Source: Paracoccaceae bacterium (lineage in GTDB: Bacteria; Pseudomonadota; Alphaproteobacteria; Rhodobacterales; Rhodobacteraceae). From it: a stretch of 64,000 nt of DNA. This document shows, piece by piece, positions 33,773 to 43,870 of this stretch; within the stretch, counting starts at the first letter, position 1; every line of letters starts with the position of its first letter. Both the position numbers and the translations under genes were made by a program. The notes under the pieces were generated by a model. That model had not been told where the DNA came from and did not search any database. It saw nothing but the letters and a program-made list of their open reading frames with translations. The stretch lies in the NCBI GenBank assembly GCA_009773375.1, contig WRPH01000003.1:53494-117493 (forward strand). The letters run 5' to 3'.

Positions 33773-36700
33773 CTATTCCGCCGCCGTGGCCAGTGCGACC
33801 ACATTCGACGGCCCCGCCTCGGCAGCGGCAATCACCGCCCGCATCCGCGCCGCCAGCACCCGCACGTTTGGTTCAAGCACCATACTATCGTGATCACCCG
33901 GCACTTCTACCACCTCCAAACCCGGCGCAAACCGGGTCAAATCGTTATCAGGGAACACATATTCTTTCGCAGCCGACACCCAGTTTCCACCCGAGACCTG
34001 CCAATGCCGATCCAGCGGCGGGCGGAACAGCACCGTCGCCCCCTGCCGTTTCGGCATTGTATAGGTCGGCAAGGCCGCGCGGAACGCCGCCTCAATCGCG
34101 GCATTGTGGAACTGGGCTTCCCCGGCCTCTACCCCCGCCGGATTGCGTTTCTGCGTCTCCCAGGCCCAACGATTGCGCGCCCATTCAGCTAGATAGCCCG
34201 GCCCTTTGGCGCGCAATTCTGCCAGCTTGATCAACGCTTTGTCCTTGCGGCTCAAACTCGGCCGCATTGGCAACGGCGTGTCCAACAGGACCACCAGCGA
34301 CACCGCCTCGCCCGCCGCCTCCAGCTGCCGCGCCATTTCCCAGGCCGTCAGCCCGCCGCCCGAAAAGCCACCCAGCATGTAAGGCCCCTGCGGCTGCACC
34401 TGCCGCAGTTCAGTGATGTAGTCGCTGGCCGCTTCCGGCAGCGTCGCATGCGGGGCCGCGTCGCCATAAAGCCCGCGCGCCTGCAAGCCGTAGAACGGCC
34501 TGTCACCGCCCAAAAGCTGCGCCAAATGCCGCAAATTCAACACGTTACCGAACATCCCCGCCACAAGGAAGAATGGTTGCTTCGCGCCACCCTCGCCCTG
34601 ATGCATCGGCACCAGATGGGTAAACCGCCGCACGGGGGCCGCCAGTTTCGCCGGTTGATCCGATCCCACATCGCCGATCTGGTCAACAATCAGCGCCGCA
34701 CAGCGGGCAATCGTAGGCGCTTCGAACAGCACCGAAATCGGAAAATCCACCCGGTAGGCCTTCTTCACCATCGCAAACAGCCGCACCGCGATCAGGCTAT
34801 GGCCGCCGAGGTCGAAGAAACTGTCCTCCACCCCCACCTGCGCCACGCCCAGCAACTCCTGCCAGAACCCGACCAGCGTGCGTTCAACGTCATTGCGCGG
34901 CTCGACATAGGCGGTGTCCAGATCGGGCCGCTCAAACGCCTTGCCCTCAACCTTCGCGGCTTCTGCTTCCGCAGTCTGCCGGATCAGCGCGGGCAAATCC
35001 AGCGACGACACGATGATCTGACTGCCGCCCGCCGCCACTGCCCGCCCAAACGCCTGCGCGCCTTCCGCGGGCGTGATCCCCAGACTGAACGCCTGCAGCA
35101 GCCGTTCTTCAGCAGGCGAGGTGGGCTTCACAGCCTGCTCATCAAACTCCAACTCGCGCGGATCGGGCTTGGCAAAGGCCAAGGCACCCTCCAGCTTGTG
35201 GATGCTAAAGCCTTCAATTTCCACGCAAACATCGCCATCCGGCGTGGCAAGCGTCACATCGAAACTGGCAGTCGCGTCGCTGGCTTTATTATCCCCGGCA
35301 TTGCGCACCCACGAAACAATCTCCGCCGGCAACGGCCGCAGCACCCGGATGCGCGCATAAGACACCGGCACCCACAGATGGTCGGGCCGATACCCCGCAA
35401 TCAGCCCCATCGCCCAGCCGGTCGCCAGATCCATCAGCGCCGGATGCAGCAGCCAATCCCGCACTTCTCCAGCAAATTCCGCTGGCAAGGCCAGCCGCGC
35501 CAGCCCCTCACCACTGCCAATACTGCGTGATCGCAGCACCCGCCAGCGCGGCCCAAACGCCAGATGTTCCTCCTGCGGGCTACGCAAGCCAGTGCCCAGC
35601 TCTGCCGCAGGCAACCGCGCCGCAAGCGTCAGCACGTCAATCTTCACGGCCTCGGCCTGCAGCGGAATCGCCCGCGCCTGTGCGTGCAACTGCCAGCCCG
35701 TCCGCCCCTGCACCGCAACGGCCGACCGCAGATCAAAGTCATAGCCCTCATCCGTCCGCACCAGCCGGGCGCGGATCGGGCGCGCTTCGCCGTCCGCCAC
35801 GTCCAGCGGCCGGAAGAAATACACGTCGCGCAGCTCGAACGCGCCCGCCTCGCCCTGCGCCCGCAGCGCCTCGGCGGCGATTTCAAGCGAGCCGGTACCG
35901 GGGATCAACGCCTGCCCCGCCTTGGTGCGATGACCGTCCAGCACCCAGCGATCTACGCCATAACTAGCCGTAAACACACGATTTCCCGCCGCGTCGAATC
36001 CTGCCTCATCCAGCATCGGCGCATCAATCGGCAGCCGTGGTGCAGGCGGCGCGCCGGTGCGGTCGGCCAAAGCCTCTGCCGCCATGCCAACCCCTGTCCA
36101 GATGCCCCAGTTCAGCGCGATCACCCGCGTCTTGCCGCCCGCCCGCGATTTCGCATAGGCGTTCAGAAATTCATTCGCCGCCACATAATCGATCTGTCCC
36201 GCAGGCCCGGTGACAGTAGAGGTCGAGGAAAACAGCACCATCAGATCCAGCGCCCCATCCGGGAACAGCCGATCCAGAACCAGTGTGCCATGCAGTTTTG
36301 GCGCGAACACCTCTTCGACCTGCGCCGGGGTTTTGATCATCAGCGGGCCGTCATCCACCACCCCGGCCGCATGGATCACCGCCTGCACCGCGCCAAAGCG
36401 CTGGCTGCCCGCCGCAACCGCCGCACGCATGTCTTCGATATTGCAGACATCTGCCGGGGCAACAATCACCTCGCCGCCCAGCGCTTCCAGCCGTTGCAGC
36501 GCCAGAACCCGCCGCGCAATCGGGCTGGAGGGGTCATGCGCCGCCAGATATTTCGCCCAGGTGCCGCGCTCGGGCAGGTTGCGCCGCGCGATCAGGGTAA
36601 TCTTCGCGCCAAACCGCCGGATCAGGTCTTCGGCGATAGTCAGACCAATGCCGCCAAAGCCGCCTGTGATCAGCACATGCGCACCTTGCGGCAAGGTGAA

Positions 36701-39700
36701 CGATTGTTCGCCAAGACCCGCCGCCTTCAAACCCAACTCATACCGCTTCTCGCCGCGTAGCGCCGCCAGACGGGTGGCAGGCTCGGCCAGCATTTCTTCC
36801 AAGACCTGTTCCACAAGCCGATCCATCGGCACGGCCCCCCGCCGCACCGGCGCAGGCAGCGTCAGGTCCAGCGCCGAAACCGTCACCCCCGGCAATTCGC
36901 GCGGGATCACTCGCAGCGGGCCAAGAAGCGTCGCCTTTTCCGGGTAGGCCAGCGGCTCGGATTTCACCTGCGCCGCCCCGGTGGTCAGCACATCAATATG
37001 GATCGGACGCGGCAGATTTTCCTCAGCCAGCGCCTGCGCAAGGAACATCAGGCTGTAGAACCCCTGCTCCAGATTGCGATGGAAGAAACTCGATCCGGGG
37101 CGGAAGCTTTCGCCGCGTGTTACCAGCCAGAAATGCGCAATCCGGTTCGGAACCCGCCCCTGCGCCACCAGTTCACGCATCAGCATATCATAGCCTTCGC
37201 GGCCACGTTCGGGGGCCAGCAGATAGCCGCGCTCACCATCGCGGCCAAAGCTGTCGCCCGCGCGCACCGTCGTCACCCGATGCCCCGCCGCCCGCAGCCG
37301 TGCCGCGCATTCGGCACCAAGCCCTTCGCTATCAAGGAAAATCAGCCAGCTATGTTTGGCGGCATCGGCAAAATCGGCCTCGTAATCCACACCCGTTGCC
37401 GCAGGCCGCCAATGTGGCCGCCAGCCCCAGGCACCAATATCGTCGATCCGCACAGGCAGCGCCTGCGCTTCTGTTTCCACCGCCTTGCCCGGTTCGATGA
37501 AATAGGCTTTGCGCTGAAACGCATAACTCGGCAGCACCACGCGATTGCGCCGCGCCCCGCCCCAGATCGGCTCCCAATCCACCGGCACGCCACAAGCCCA
37601 CAGCCGCGCTATGCTGGCGACATGCCAGGCGTCATCGGCCATCTTCTGATCCGGGTGCCGCAGCGCCGCAATCACGCAGCCCGCCGCCACCCCATTGGCC
37701 TGCGCCAGCGAAGACATCGTCCGCCCCGGCCCCATCTCCAGATAGACCCGCCCCTGTTCCGCCATCAGTGTCGCCATGCACGCCTGAAAATTCACCGTAT
37801 TGCGCAGGTGCTGCACCCAGTATTCCGGGCTGGTTGCCTGCGCATCGGTCAAGACGATTCCTGAACGATTGGACACAATCGGAATCTGCGGCGGACTTAA
37901 CCGAATTTTTGTTAGGTAATCGCCAAACCGCGCCAAAATCGGCTCCAGCATCCGGCTGTGCGCGGCAATGTCGATCTGGATGCGCTGGGTTTCCACATCG
38001 GCCTGCGCCAGTTGCGCCGCCAGCGCCAGCAGCGCCGCATCCGGGCCAGACACCACGCACAGCCCCGGCGCGTTGACCGAGGCCAGATCGAGATCGCCAA
38101 TGATATAGCGCCGCAAATCCGCCTCGGCCAAGGGCACCGACAGCATCCCGCCCGGCGCAATCGTGTCCATCAGCGTGCCACGCAGATGCACAAGGCCGAT
38201 GCAATCTTCAAAGCTCAGCACCCCGGCCAGACAGGCCGCCGTATTCTCGCCCATCGAATGCCCGACCAAGGCCGCAGGCACCACACCCCAAGACATATAC
38301 AGCTGCGCCAGCGCATATTCGGTGATCATGATCAGCGGCAGTTGCACCGAGGGCCGCTTCAACCGCTCGTTCGCGACGGCCTCACCCCCCGGTTCCGGCA
38401 GCCATAACGCGCGGAGGTCGTAATCCAGCTTGGGCTGCAAGATCGCCAGGCCCTTGTCCATCCAGTCGGCAAACACCGGCTCGGTGGCGTAAATATCCCG
38501 CGCCATGCCAGCATATTGCGCGCCACCGCCGGGGAACATGAACACCACTTCCAGGTTTTCGCCCAGATAGTCGTGGTTAAACACCCGCCGATGATCGCCG
38601 CCTTCCAGCAGGTCAGCCGCCTCTGTGTGACTGCCCGCCACCAGCACCCGGCGCTTTTCAAACGCGCGGCGGCCTTCCTTCAGCGTATAGGCGACATCGG
38701 CCAGATCCTGTTCGGGATGGCTGCGCAAATGGCTGGCCAGCCGCTGCGACGCCGCTTCCAGCGCGCCCTTGGATTTGGCTGAAATAACAATCGGTTGGAA
38801 CGGCCACAGGCTTTCCTCTCCCGCCGCCCGCACAGGTGCCTCCTGCAGCACTACATGCGCGTTGGTGCCGCCGACGCCAAGGCTGTTCACCCCCGCCCGG
38901 CGTGGCGCGTCCGACACCCAATCGGTCAGCCGGTCATTCACCCGGAACGGGCTGGTCTCAAAATCAATCGACGGGTTCGGCGCTTCATAGCCCAAACTCG
39001 GCGGCAACTGCCGGTGATGCAGCGACAGCGCTACCTTGATCAGGCTTGCCACCCCCGCCGCCGTATCCAGATGGCCGATGTTGGTTTTCACCGACCCCAA
39101 CCGGCAGGTGCCCACCGCATCGGTGGTTTCCCGGAACGCCGCCGTCAGCGCCGCCACCTCGATCGGATCACCCAGATAGGTGCCGGTGCCGTGGCATTCG
39201 ACGTAAGACACGCTGTCAGCCGACACCCCCGCCATCGCCTGCGCTTCGGCAATGCAGCGCGCCTGCCCGTCCACCGAGGGCGCCAGATACCCCGCCTTCG
39301 CGGCCCCATCGTTGTTCACCGCCGACCCTTTCAGGATCGCCCAGATATGGTCGCCATCGCGCACCGCATCGCGCGCGCGCCGCAACACCACACAACCCGC
39401 GCCCGAGCCGAACACCGTCCCCTGCGCGCGATGATCGAAGGCGTGGCAATGCCCGTCAGGCGACAGAATCTCGCCCTCGGTATACAGATAGCCCCGCGCA
39501 TGCGGCAGTTCGATGGTCACGCCCCCCGCCAGCGCCATATCGCATTCGCCGTTCAACAGGCTTTGCGTGGCAAAATGCACCGCCACCAAAGACGTGGAGC
39601 AGGCGGTCTGCAAGTTGATCGACGGGCCTTTCAAATCAAAGATATGGCTGACCCGCGTGGCCAGAAAGTCCTTGTCATTGCCGGTGTGGCGCAGCAGGAA

Positions 39701-40156
39701 CATGCCGGTCTGATCGACCAGATCACGGTTGGAACACAGGTTGAAATAGAAATAGCTGCCCATGCCGCAGCCCGCATAAACCCCGATCTGGCCTGCGAAA
39801 TTTTCCGGCGGGTGGCCCGCGTTTTCCAGCGCCTCCCAAGCCACCTCAAGGAACTGACGATGCTGCGGATCAAGGATCGCGGCCTCTTTCGGGGAAAATC
39901 CGAAGAAATCGGCGTCAAATTGTTCGAACCCGTCCAGCACGGCGGCTGCGGGCACATAGTTGGGCTTGCGCAGCTTGGCCGGGCTTTCGCCTGCGGCCAG
40001 CAGGTCTGCCTCGTTCAGCACCCGGATCGATTCCACGCCGCCCGCAAGGTTGGCCCAATAGGCCGCGATATCCGCAGCCCCCGGCAGATGCGCCGCCATG
40101 CCGACGACGGCGATGTCATTTTCACCGACGACCGAAAGATCCAAACCCTGACTCAT
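33773..40156 (-). CDS. Type I polyketide synthase: KS-AT-KR-DH-ACP-TE
   Basis: This 2127-residue single-module synthase, numbered from ATG 40156, has a ketosynthase (active Cys186 in QTACSTSLV, His322 in HGTGT, His362 in NIGHLD), an acyltransferase (Ser634 in VGHSMGE), a ketoreductase (TGGFGGIG about 1164; Ser1310/1311 and Tyr1324 near SSTSTVTG), a dehydratase (His1409 in LDGHRTKAGQALIPG, Asp1576), a carrier protein (Ser1787 in LGGHSLI) and a thioesterase (Ser1932 in GGFSGGG, His2088 in PGDHDS). The KR before DH order differs from the common DH-KR arrangement. The DH motif has one extra residue between His and Gly, so activity is uncertain. The thioesterase marks it as the release module. Start ATG is preferred over an upstream frame that adds a hydrophobic leader. 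Confidence 0.93.
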   Translation of the reverse strand: MSQGLDLSVVGENDIAVVGMAAHLPGAADIAAYWANLAGGVESIRVLNEADLLAAGESPAKLRKPNYVPAAAVLDGFEQFDADFFGFSPKEAAILDPQHRQFLEVAWEALENAGHPPENFAGQIGVYAGCGMGSYFYFNLCSNRDLVDQTGMFLLRHTGNDKDFLATRVSHIFDLKGPSINLQTACSTSLVAVHFATQSLLNGECDMALAGGVTIELPHARGYLYTEGEILSPDGHCHAFDHRAQGTVFGSGAGCVVLRRARDAVRDGDHIWAILKGSAVNNDGAAKAGYLAPSVDGQARCIAEAQAMAGVSADSVSYVECHGTGTYLGDPIEVAALTAAFRETTDAVGTCRLGSVKTNIGHLDTAAGVASLIKVALSLHHRQLPPSLGYEAPNPSIDFETSPFRVNDRLTDWVSDAPRRAGVNSLGVGGTNAHVVLQEAPVRAAGEESLWPFQPIVISAKSKGALEAASQRLASHLRSHPEQDLADVAYTLKEGRRAFEKRRVLVAGSHTEAADLLEGGDHRRVFNHDYLGENLEVVFMFPGGGAQYAGMARDIYATEPVFADWMDKGLAILQPKLDYDLRALWLPEPGGEAVANERLKRPSVQLPLIMITEYALAQLYMSWGVVPAALVGHSMGENTAACLAGVLSFEDCIGLVHLRGTLMDTIAPGGMLSVPLAEADLRRYIIGDLDLASVNAPGLCVVSGPDAALLALAAQLAQADVETQRIQIDIAAHSRMLEPILARFGDYLTKIRLSPPQIPIVSNRSGIVLTDAQATSPEYWVQHLRNTVNFQACMATLMAEQGRVYLEMGPGRTMSSLAQANGVAAGCVIAALRHPDQKMADDAWHVASIARLWACGVPVDWEPIWGGARRNRVVLPSYAFQRKAYFIEPGKAVETEAQALPVRIDDIGAWGWRPHWRPAATGVDYEADFADAAKHSWLIFLDSEGLGAECAARLRAAGHRVTTVRAGDSFGRDGERGYLLAPERGREGYDMLMRELVAQGRVPNRIAHFWLVTRGESFRPGSSFFHRNLEQGFYSLMFLAQALAEENLPRPIHIDVLTTGAAQVKSEPLAYPEKATLLGPLRVIPRELPGVTVSALDLTLPAPVRRGAVPMDRLVEQVLEEMLAEPATRLAALRGEKRYELGLKAAGLGEQSFTLPQGAHVLITGGFGGIGLTIAEDLIRRFGAKITLIARRNLPERGTWAKYLAAHDPSSPIARRVLALQRLEALGGEVIVAPADVCNIEDMRAAVAAGSQRFGAVQAVIHAAGVVDDGPLMIKTPAQVEEVFAPKLHGTLVLDRLFPDGALDLMVLFSSTSTVTGPAGQIDYVAANEFLNAYAKSRAGGKTRVIALNWGIWTGVGMAAEALADRTGAPPAPRLPIDAPMLDEAGFDAAGNRVFTASYGVDRWVLDGHRTKAGQALIPGTGSLEIAAEALRAQGEAGAFELRDVYFFRPLDVADGEARPIRARLVRTDEGYDFDLRSAVAVQGRTGWQLHAQARAIPLQAEAVKIDVLTLAARLPAAELGTGLRSPQEEHLAFGPRWRVLRSRSIGSGEGLARLALPAEFAGEVRDWLLHPALMDLATGWAMGLIAGYRPDHLWVPVSYARIRVLRPLPAEIVSWVRNAGDNKASDATASFDVTLATPDGDVCVEIEGFSIHKLEGALAFAKPDPRELEFDEQAVKPTSPAEERLLQAFSLGITPAEGAQAFGRAVAAGGSQIIVSSLDLPALIRQTAEAEAAKVEGKAFERPDLDTAYVEPRNDVERTLVGFWQELLGVAQVGVEDSFFDLGGHSLIAVRLFAMVKKAYRVDFPISVLFEAPTIARCAALIVDQIGDVGSDQPAKLAAPVRRFTHLVPMHQGEGGAKQPFFLVAGMFGNVLNLRHLAQLLGGDRPFYGLQARGLYGDAAPHATLPEAASDYITELRQVQPQGPYMLGGFSGGGLTAWEMARQLEAAGEAVSLVVLLDTPLPMRPSLSRKDKALIKLAELRAKGPGYLAEWARNRWAWETQKRNPAGVEAGEAQFHNAAIEAAFRAALPTYTMPKRQGATVLFRPPLDRHWQVSGGNWVSAAKEYVFPDNDLTRFAPGLEVVEVPGDHDSMVLEPNVRVLAARMRAVIAAAEAGPSNVVALATAAE

Positions 40157-40336
40157 CCGTCTTCTCTTCTTTTCCACCCCATGGAAAATCCAAGGGAAAA
40201 GCTTGCACAATTTACGCCAAAACCAGCCCATCTCCTACCCCGGCGGCCACGCCGACGGGATATTCCACACAATAGAGACAATCCTTGGATACTGCCTGAA
40301 TACGGCCCAGTTATGGCGAAAAATGCGGCGGTTTCG

Positions 40337-41347
40337 TTACCAATGCCCGGCACCAGTGCCGCGTAGCATCGCCACTTGCGCGCGCAGGTAAACAATCGCA
40401 TCAAAGCCAAAGCCCAGAACCGTGACCAACGCGCGCTTTGGTCGCAGCAGATCGCGCGGGCTTTGCGCCGCCCGCAGCAGCCGCTTGGTCAGAAAATGCG
40501 GCGGCACATAACCATAGGGCCAGCGCGGCAGCCGCGCCGTGATCACCCGCCCCAGCCAGCCCGAATCGGCCGCAGCCCGCGCCAGTTCCGCATGCCGCTG
40601 CCCCGCCGCCTGCGCCGAGATCGCCGCGAACGCCGCAAAATTCACCGCCGAGCCGATCACGATCCGCACCTGATGCCGGATCAGCGCGCCGATGCTCCGC
40701 TCGGATGCATAGATATGAAACACGCCTTCGGCCCCGCCAATGTGCGCGAAATCCTCCGGCCCGGTAAACGCATCGGTCAGCACCAGCGCCCGCAAAAAGC
40801 CATCCTCCACCGGCAGGCCGATCGGCAGATGAAACCGGCGGGCCACCGGCGCTGGCATCGCGTAAAGCTGACCACAGATCGCCGTTTGCCAATCGTCCAA
40901 GCCACCGCCCGCCGCCGCAATGATCTTGTCCAGCGCCGACAGGCCGTCGGGGCGCGCCACGATATCCTTCACAGGCTGGCTGTTGATCACCCAGCGCGCG
41001 CCCAAAGCCAGCACCAGCCGCCGCAGCGCGCCCGTATCGCAAAACTCGATATCGGCATCGGCGAACACCAGCAGATTGGTATCCGCCCGCGCCAGATCAT
41101 GCACAAACCGGTTCCAGGTGCGCGATTTGCCACCCTCGGGCAGATCGACCACCTCCACCGCCGCATGCTGCGCCCGCGCCACGGTATCATCGCCGCAGCC
41201 ATTCGCCAGCACCAGAACCCGAGCCGAAATGCCCGGCACCTGCAGAATATCCTGCGCCGCCAGACGCGCCACCATCGCCGCAATACCCGCCGCTTCGTTG
41301 TGGGCGAAGACACCAATATCCACCCGGATCGGTTCGCTGCCCTGCAC
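40337..41347 (-). CDS. GT2-type glycosyltransferase
   Basis: This 336-residue protein has the family-2 opening VDIGVFAHNEAAGI, the ARVLVLANGCGDDT donor site and LLVFADADIEFCD with a DxD motif, then a hydrophobic, basic C-terminal region. The start is GTG (41345-41347), sharing one base with the stop of the ligase-like gene (TAGTG). The N-terminal extension in the same frame overlaps that gene and is rejected. It is in the same minus-strand series as the ligase-like and acyltransferase genes, 180 bp upstream of the PKS. The sugar cannot be told. Confidence 0.86.
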   Translation of the reverse strand: MQGSEPIRVDIGVFAHNEAAGIAAMVARLAAQDILQVPGISARVLVLANGCGDDTVARAQHAAVEVVDLPEGGKSRTWNRFVHDLARADTNLLVFADADIEFCDTGALRRLVLALGARWVINSQPVKDIVARPDGLSALDKIIAAAGGGLDDWQTAICGQLYAMPAPVARRFHLPIGLPVEDGFLRALVLTDAFTGPEDFAHIGGAEGVFHIYASERSIGALIRHQVRIVIGSAVNFAAFAAISAQAAGQRHAELARAAADSGWLGRVITARLPRWPYGYVPPHFLTKRLLRAAQSPRDLLRPKRALVTVLGFGFDAIVYLRAQVAMLRGTGAGHW

Positions 41348-42774
41348 TAGATCACCGTCCGTTTCGGCTTCCCGCCATGCAGACCCAACCGCAAATGCTC
41401 GCGTTGCAGGCCCAGACGCGCCCGCCGCATTCGTTCGGCCTCGCCCAACAGCGCCCCGGCGATCAGCCAGGTAAACGGAATATGCGTGGCATTCGGCAGC
41501 AGATCGACCATATTCGCCGCCAAAATCAGCGCCAGACCCGCGCTGTAGCGGTTGAACGCCGCCGCATGCAGCGCCAAAGCCTCGCGCCCCAGCAAAAACA
41601 GCGGCAGCGCCGTCAGGCCGAATTCCGCAATATAGCCCAGCCAACCATAGGTGCCGAGCACGATCACCCAAGCGCCATCGGCGATGGTGGTAATCTGCCC
41701 CGTTACCGGATCGTGCAGAAACGCCCGCCCATACCCGCCCCAGCCGAACAACGCCCGCTCTTGGGCCCGCGCCAGCAGTAATTCTTCATTATCAATGCGG
41801 AATTGCAGCGACCCTGCCCGATCCGCGCTGAACCCACTGGCGAGTTCCACAATCCAGTCCAGCGGCACCAGATGCGCCCCGCGCAGCGCCGGATAGCCGA
41901 TCACGATCACCGCCAGAGCCGCCGCGACCAGCACTTGCAGCCGCCACGGCGCCAGCAGCAGCAGGGGCAGCAGCCCCATCGCATAGACCATCGGCCCCAC
42001 GCTTTTGCACACCAGCAGCATGAAGCCCAGATACAGCGCCACCACCAGCGCCCTTGGCCGCTGTTCAGCCGTGGCGTCCCGCAAGCGCACCAGCGCCGCC
42101 AGCAGACACATCAGCGCAAAAAACGCCACCCACAGCCCATGTGGCAGGAAAACCACCGGGCGATAGCCGCCCTGCCGGATGGTCTGAAAGAAATCATGCT
42201 GGAAAAACCCATAGACCCAGACGTTGATCTGCGGCGAAAATCGCGCCTCGATCAGCATCGGCACCGAATAGGCCAGCCCCGCCGCGACCAGCGCCAGCAG
42301 CAGCGCCTTCGCCCCCTCTGGCGTGCCCAGATAGCGCCGCGCCAGAAAGAACGGCAGCAGCGCAATCGCCTGATTGGCCACCGCCGCCACCGAATCGTAA
42401 ATCCGCATGCCCTGCACCGTGTTCAGTGCGAACACCATCGGGTCGCCATTGCTCAGCACGGTCAGGAACGGTGACAGGATATACACCAGGATCAGCCCTC
42501 GCCCCATCGGGCTTTCCGGCCAGAAACTGATCTTGTCTTTCACCAGATACAGCACACAAACCAACGCCATCAGATTGGGGATCGAGGTTTTGTCCAGATC
42601 CGGAATGATCGGAAAGTTGATCGCCGTCAGCGGCGGCATGATCAGATACCCGCCCAGAATCGTCCAGATCAGCGCCCGCGCCGGGTCAAGCCGCTTCCAC
42701 AGTTGCCAGCACACCATCGGCCAGACCAGCAGCATCAGATAGGCAATGAGATTGGGCGAGGCCACGGGCAGCAC
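41347..42774 (-). CDS. O-antigen ligase/polymerase-like membrane protein
   Basis: This 475-residue inner-membrane protein has about ten hydrophobic helices (for example LIAYLMLLVWPMVCW, LMALVCVLYLV, LLLALVAAGLAYSVPML, LQVLVAAALAVIVIG). A long soluble loop near the middle to late part contains ERALFGWGGYGRAF, similar to the periplasmic loop of Wzy and WaaL proteins. Such enzymes polymerise repeat units or ligate glycan to a carrier. The start is GTG at 42774, with an AAGG-like sequence upstream. First of a run of genes down to the PPTase, although an internal 180-bp gap before the PKS may have its own promoter. Confidence 0.75.
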   Translation of the reverse strand: MLPVASPNLIAYLMLLVWPMVCWQLWKRLDPARALIWTILGGYLIMPPLTAINFPIIPDLDKTSIPNLMALVCVLYLVKDKISFWPESPMGRGLILVYILSPFLTVLSNGDPMVFALNTVQGMRIYDSVAAVANQAIALLPFFLARRYLGTPEGAKALLLALVAAGLAYSVPMLIEARFSPQINVWVYGFFQHDFFQTIRQGGYRPVVFLPHGLWVAFFALMCLLAALVRLRDATAEQRPRALVVALYLGFMLLVCKSVGPMVYAMGLLPLLLLAPWRLQVLVAAALAVIVIGYPALRGAHLVPLDWIVELASGFSADRAGSLQFRIDNEELLLARAQERALFGWGGYGRAFLHDPVTGQITTIADGAWVIVLGTYGWLGYIAEFGLTALPLFLLGREALALHAAAFNRYSAGLALILAANMVDLLPNATHIPFTWLIAGALLGEAERMRRARLGLQREHLRLGLHGGKPKRTVI

Positions 42775-42829
42775 TTACCTTCATCTAGGGCAGGCGTGTC
42801 TTACCACAGCCGCGCCCGCCAAACCACGT

Positions 42830-43720
42830 TCAGATCAGCCTTGCCAAAGCTGGCACGCGCCGCATCACCAGCACCGCCGCGCAAGACATCACAAAGGTCA
42901 GCACCGCGGCAAACAGCAGATTCACCTCGGCCCCGAAAAGCTTGTAGGCCACCAACATGAAGAACGGGTGAATCAGATAGATCCCGAACGCGGCCTGCCC
43001 CAGCAGCGGCAACCATTTGCCCCGCAGCGGCAGGCGCCAGAACGCCTCGAACGCCAGCACCGAACCCACCACCGTCAGCGCCCAGGCTGCGCCACCGGAA
43101 ATCAGCAGCCCCAGCCCCGATAGCAGCACAGCCGTCAGCAGCGGCCAAGCCGCCCGCCCCATCGGATGCGCCACCCCCAGCAGCAGCCCCAATATATAGA
43201 CAGGAAAGCCAAACGACCATTGCGGCAACGGCGCATGCAGCCCCAGATCATGGGCCCAGAACAGCGGGGCCGACAGCACAACCAACGCGGCCAACCCCAT
43301 GGCCAACCGCTGCGGCGTGGTGATCAGCCGCCCGACGGGTTCCACCAGCGCCATCGCCAGCATCACAAACGGCAAGAACCACAGATGGATCGTGCTGCCG
43401 ACCAGCAGGCTCCACGGATCGGTCAGCAGCTGCCACTTGCCCGGATCGTCGGAAACCTTCAGCGCCACCACCCGGAAAAACAGGCTCCACGCCAGCCAGG
43501 GCAGCACCAGACGCTTCGCCCGTGCCAGAAACGGATAGCGTCCGCCCGACCGCTGCGCCGACTGCATCGCCAGAAATCCCGTCAGGATCAGGAACAACCC
43601 CAGCGAAATATGGCCGACCCAGTCATTCTCCATCACATAGGCATGCGCGGCCGTCACCCCGAACGATGCGATGAAACGGGCCAGATCAATGGCTTGACGA
43701 TAGGCAGCAGGCTTGGTCAT
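42830..43720 (-). CDS. Acyltransferase-3 (OafA/ExoZ-like)
   Basis: This 296-residue membrane protein matches the acyltransferase-3 family that acetylates or otherwise acylates surface sugars. It opens AIDLARFIASFGVTAAHAYV, with the conserved His in TAAHAY and Arg in DLARF, and the pattern of eight to ten helices is normal. Later GQAAFGIYLIHPFFML is the conserved C-terminal block. It is the first gene of the minus-strand group and divergent from the WecG-like gene at 43871. The acyl group, and whether it could be the NRPS/PKS product, cannot be told from sequence. Confidence 0.88.
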   Translation of the reverse strand: MTKPAAYRQAIDLARFIASFGVTAAHAYVMENDWVGHISLGLFLILTGFLAMQSAQRSGGRYPFLARAKRLVLPWLAWSLFFRVVALKVSDDPGKWQLLTDPWSLLVGSTIHLWFLPFVMLAMALVEPVGRLITTPQRLAMGLAALVVLSAPLFWAHDLGLHAPLPQWSFGFPVYILGLLLGVAHPMGRAAWPLLTAVLLSGLGLLISGGAAWALTVVGSVLAFEAFWRLPLRGKWLPLLGQAAFGIYLIHPFFMLVAYKLFGAEVNLLFAAVLTFVMSCAAVLVMRRVPALARLI

Positions 43721-43870
43721 GCGCTGGAGCTATTCCATAACAGGGGGCGCTGGCAACGTATTCTCCTCCTTGATCGTGAAACAAAGTGTTGCTGTTGTGG
43801 CAAGAACCAAGTCTCTGCCCTTAAAGGAAATCATGCTACGAAGGCGTTACGAAAGCATGAAGAGGTTTCA

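Noticed and set aside
38795..40366. A 523-codon plus-strand open frame
   Set aside because: Antisense to the KS region of the PKS, without domains.
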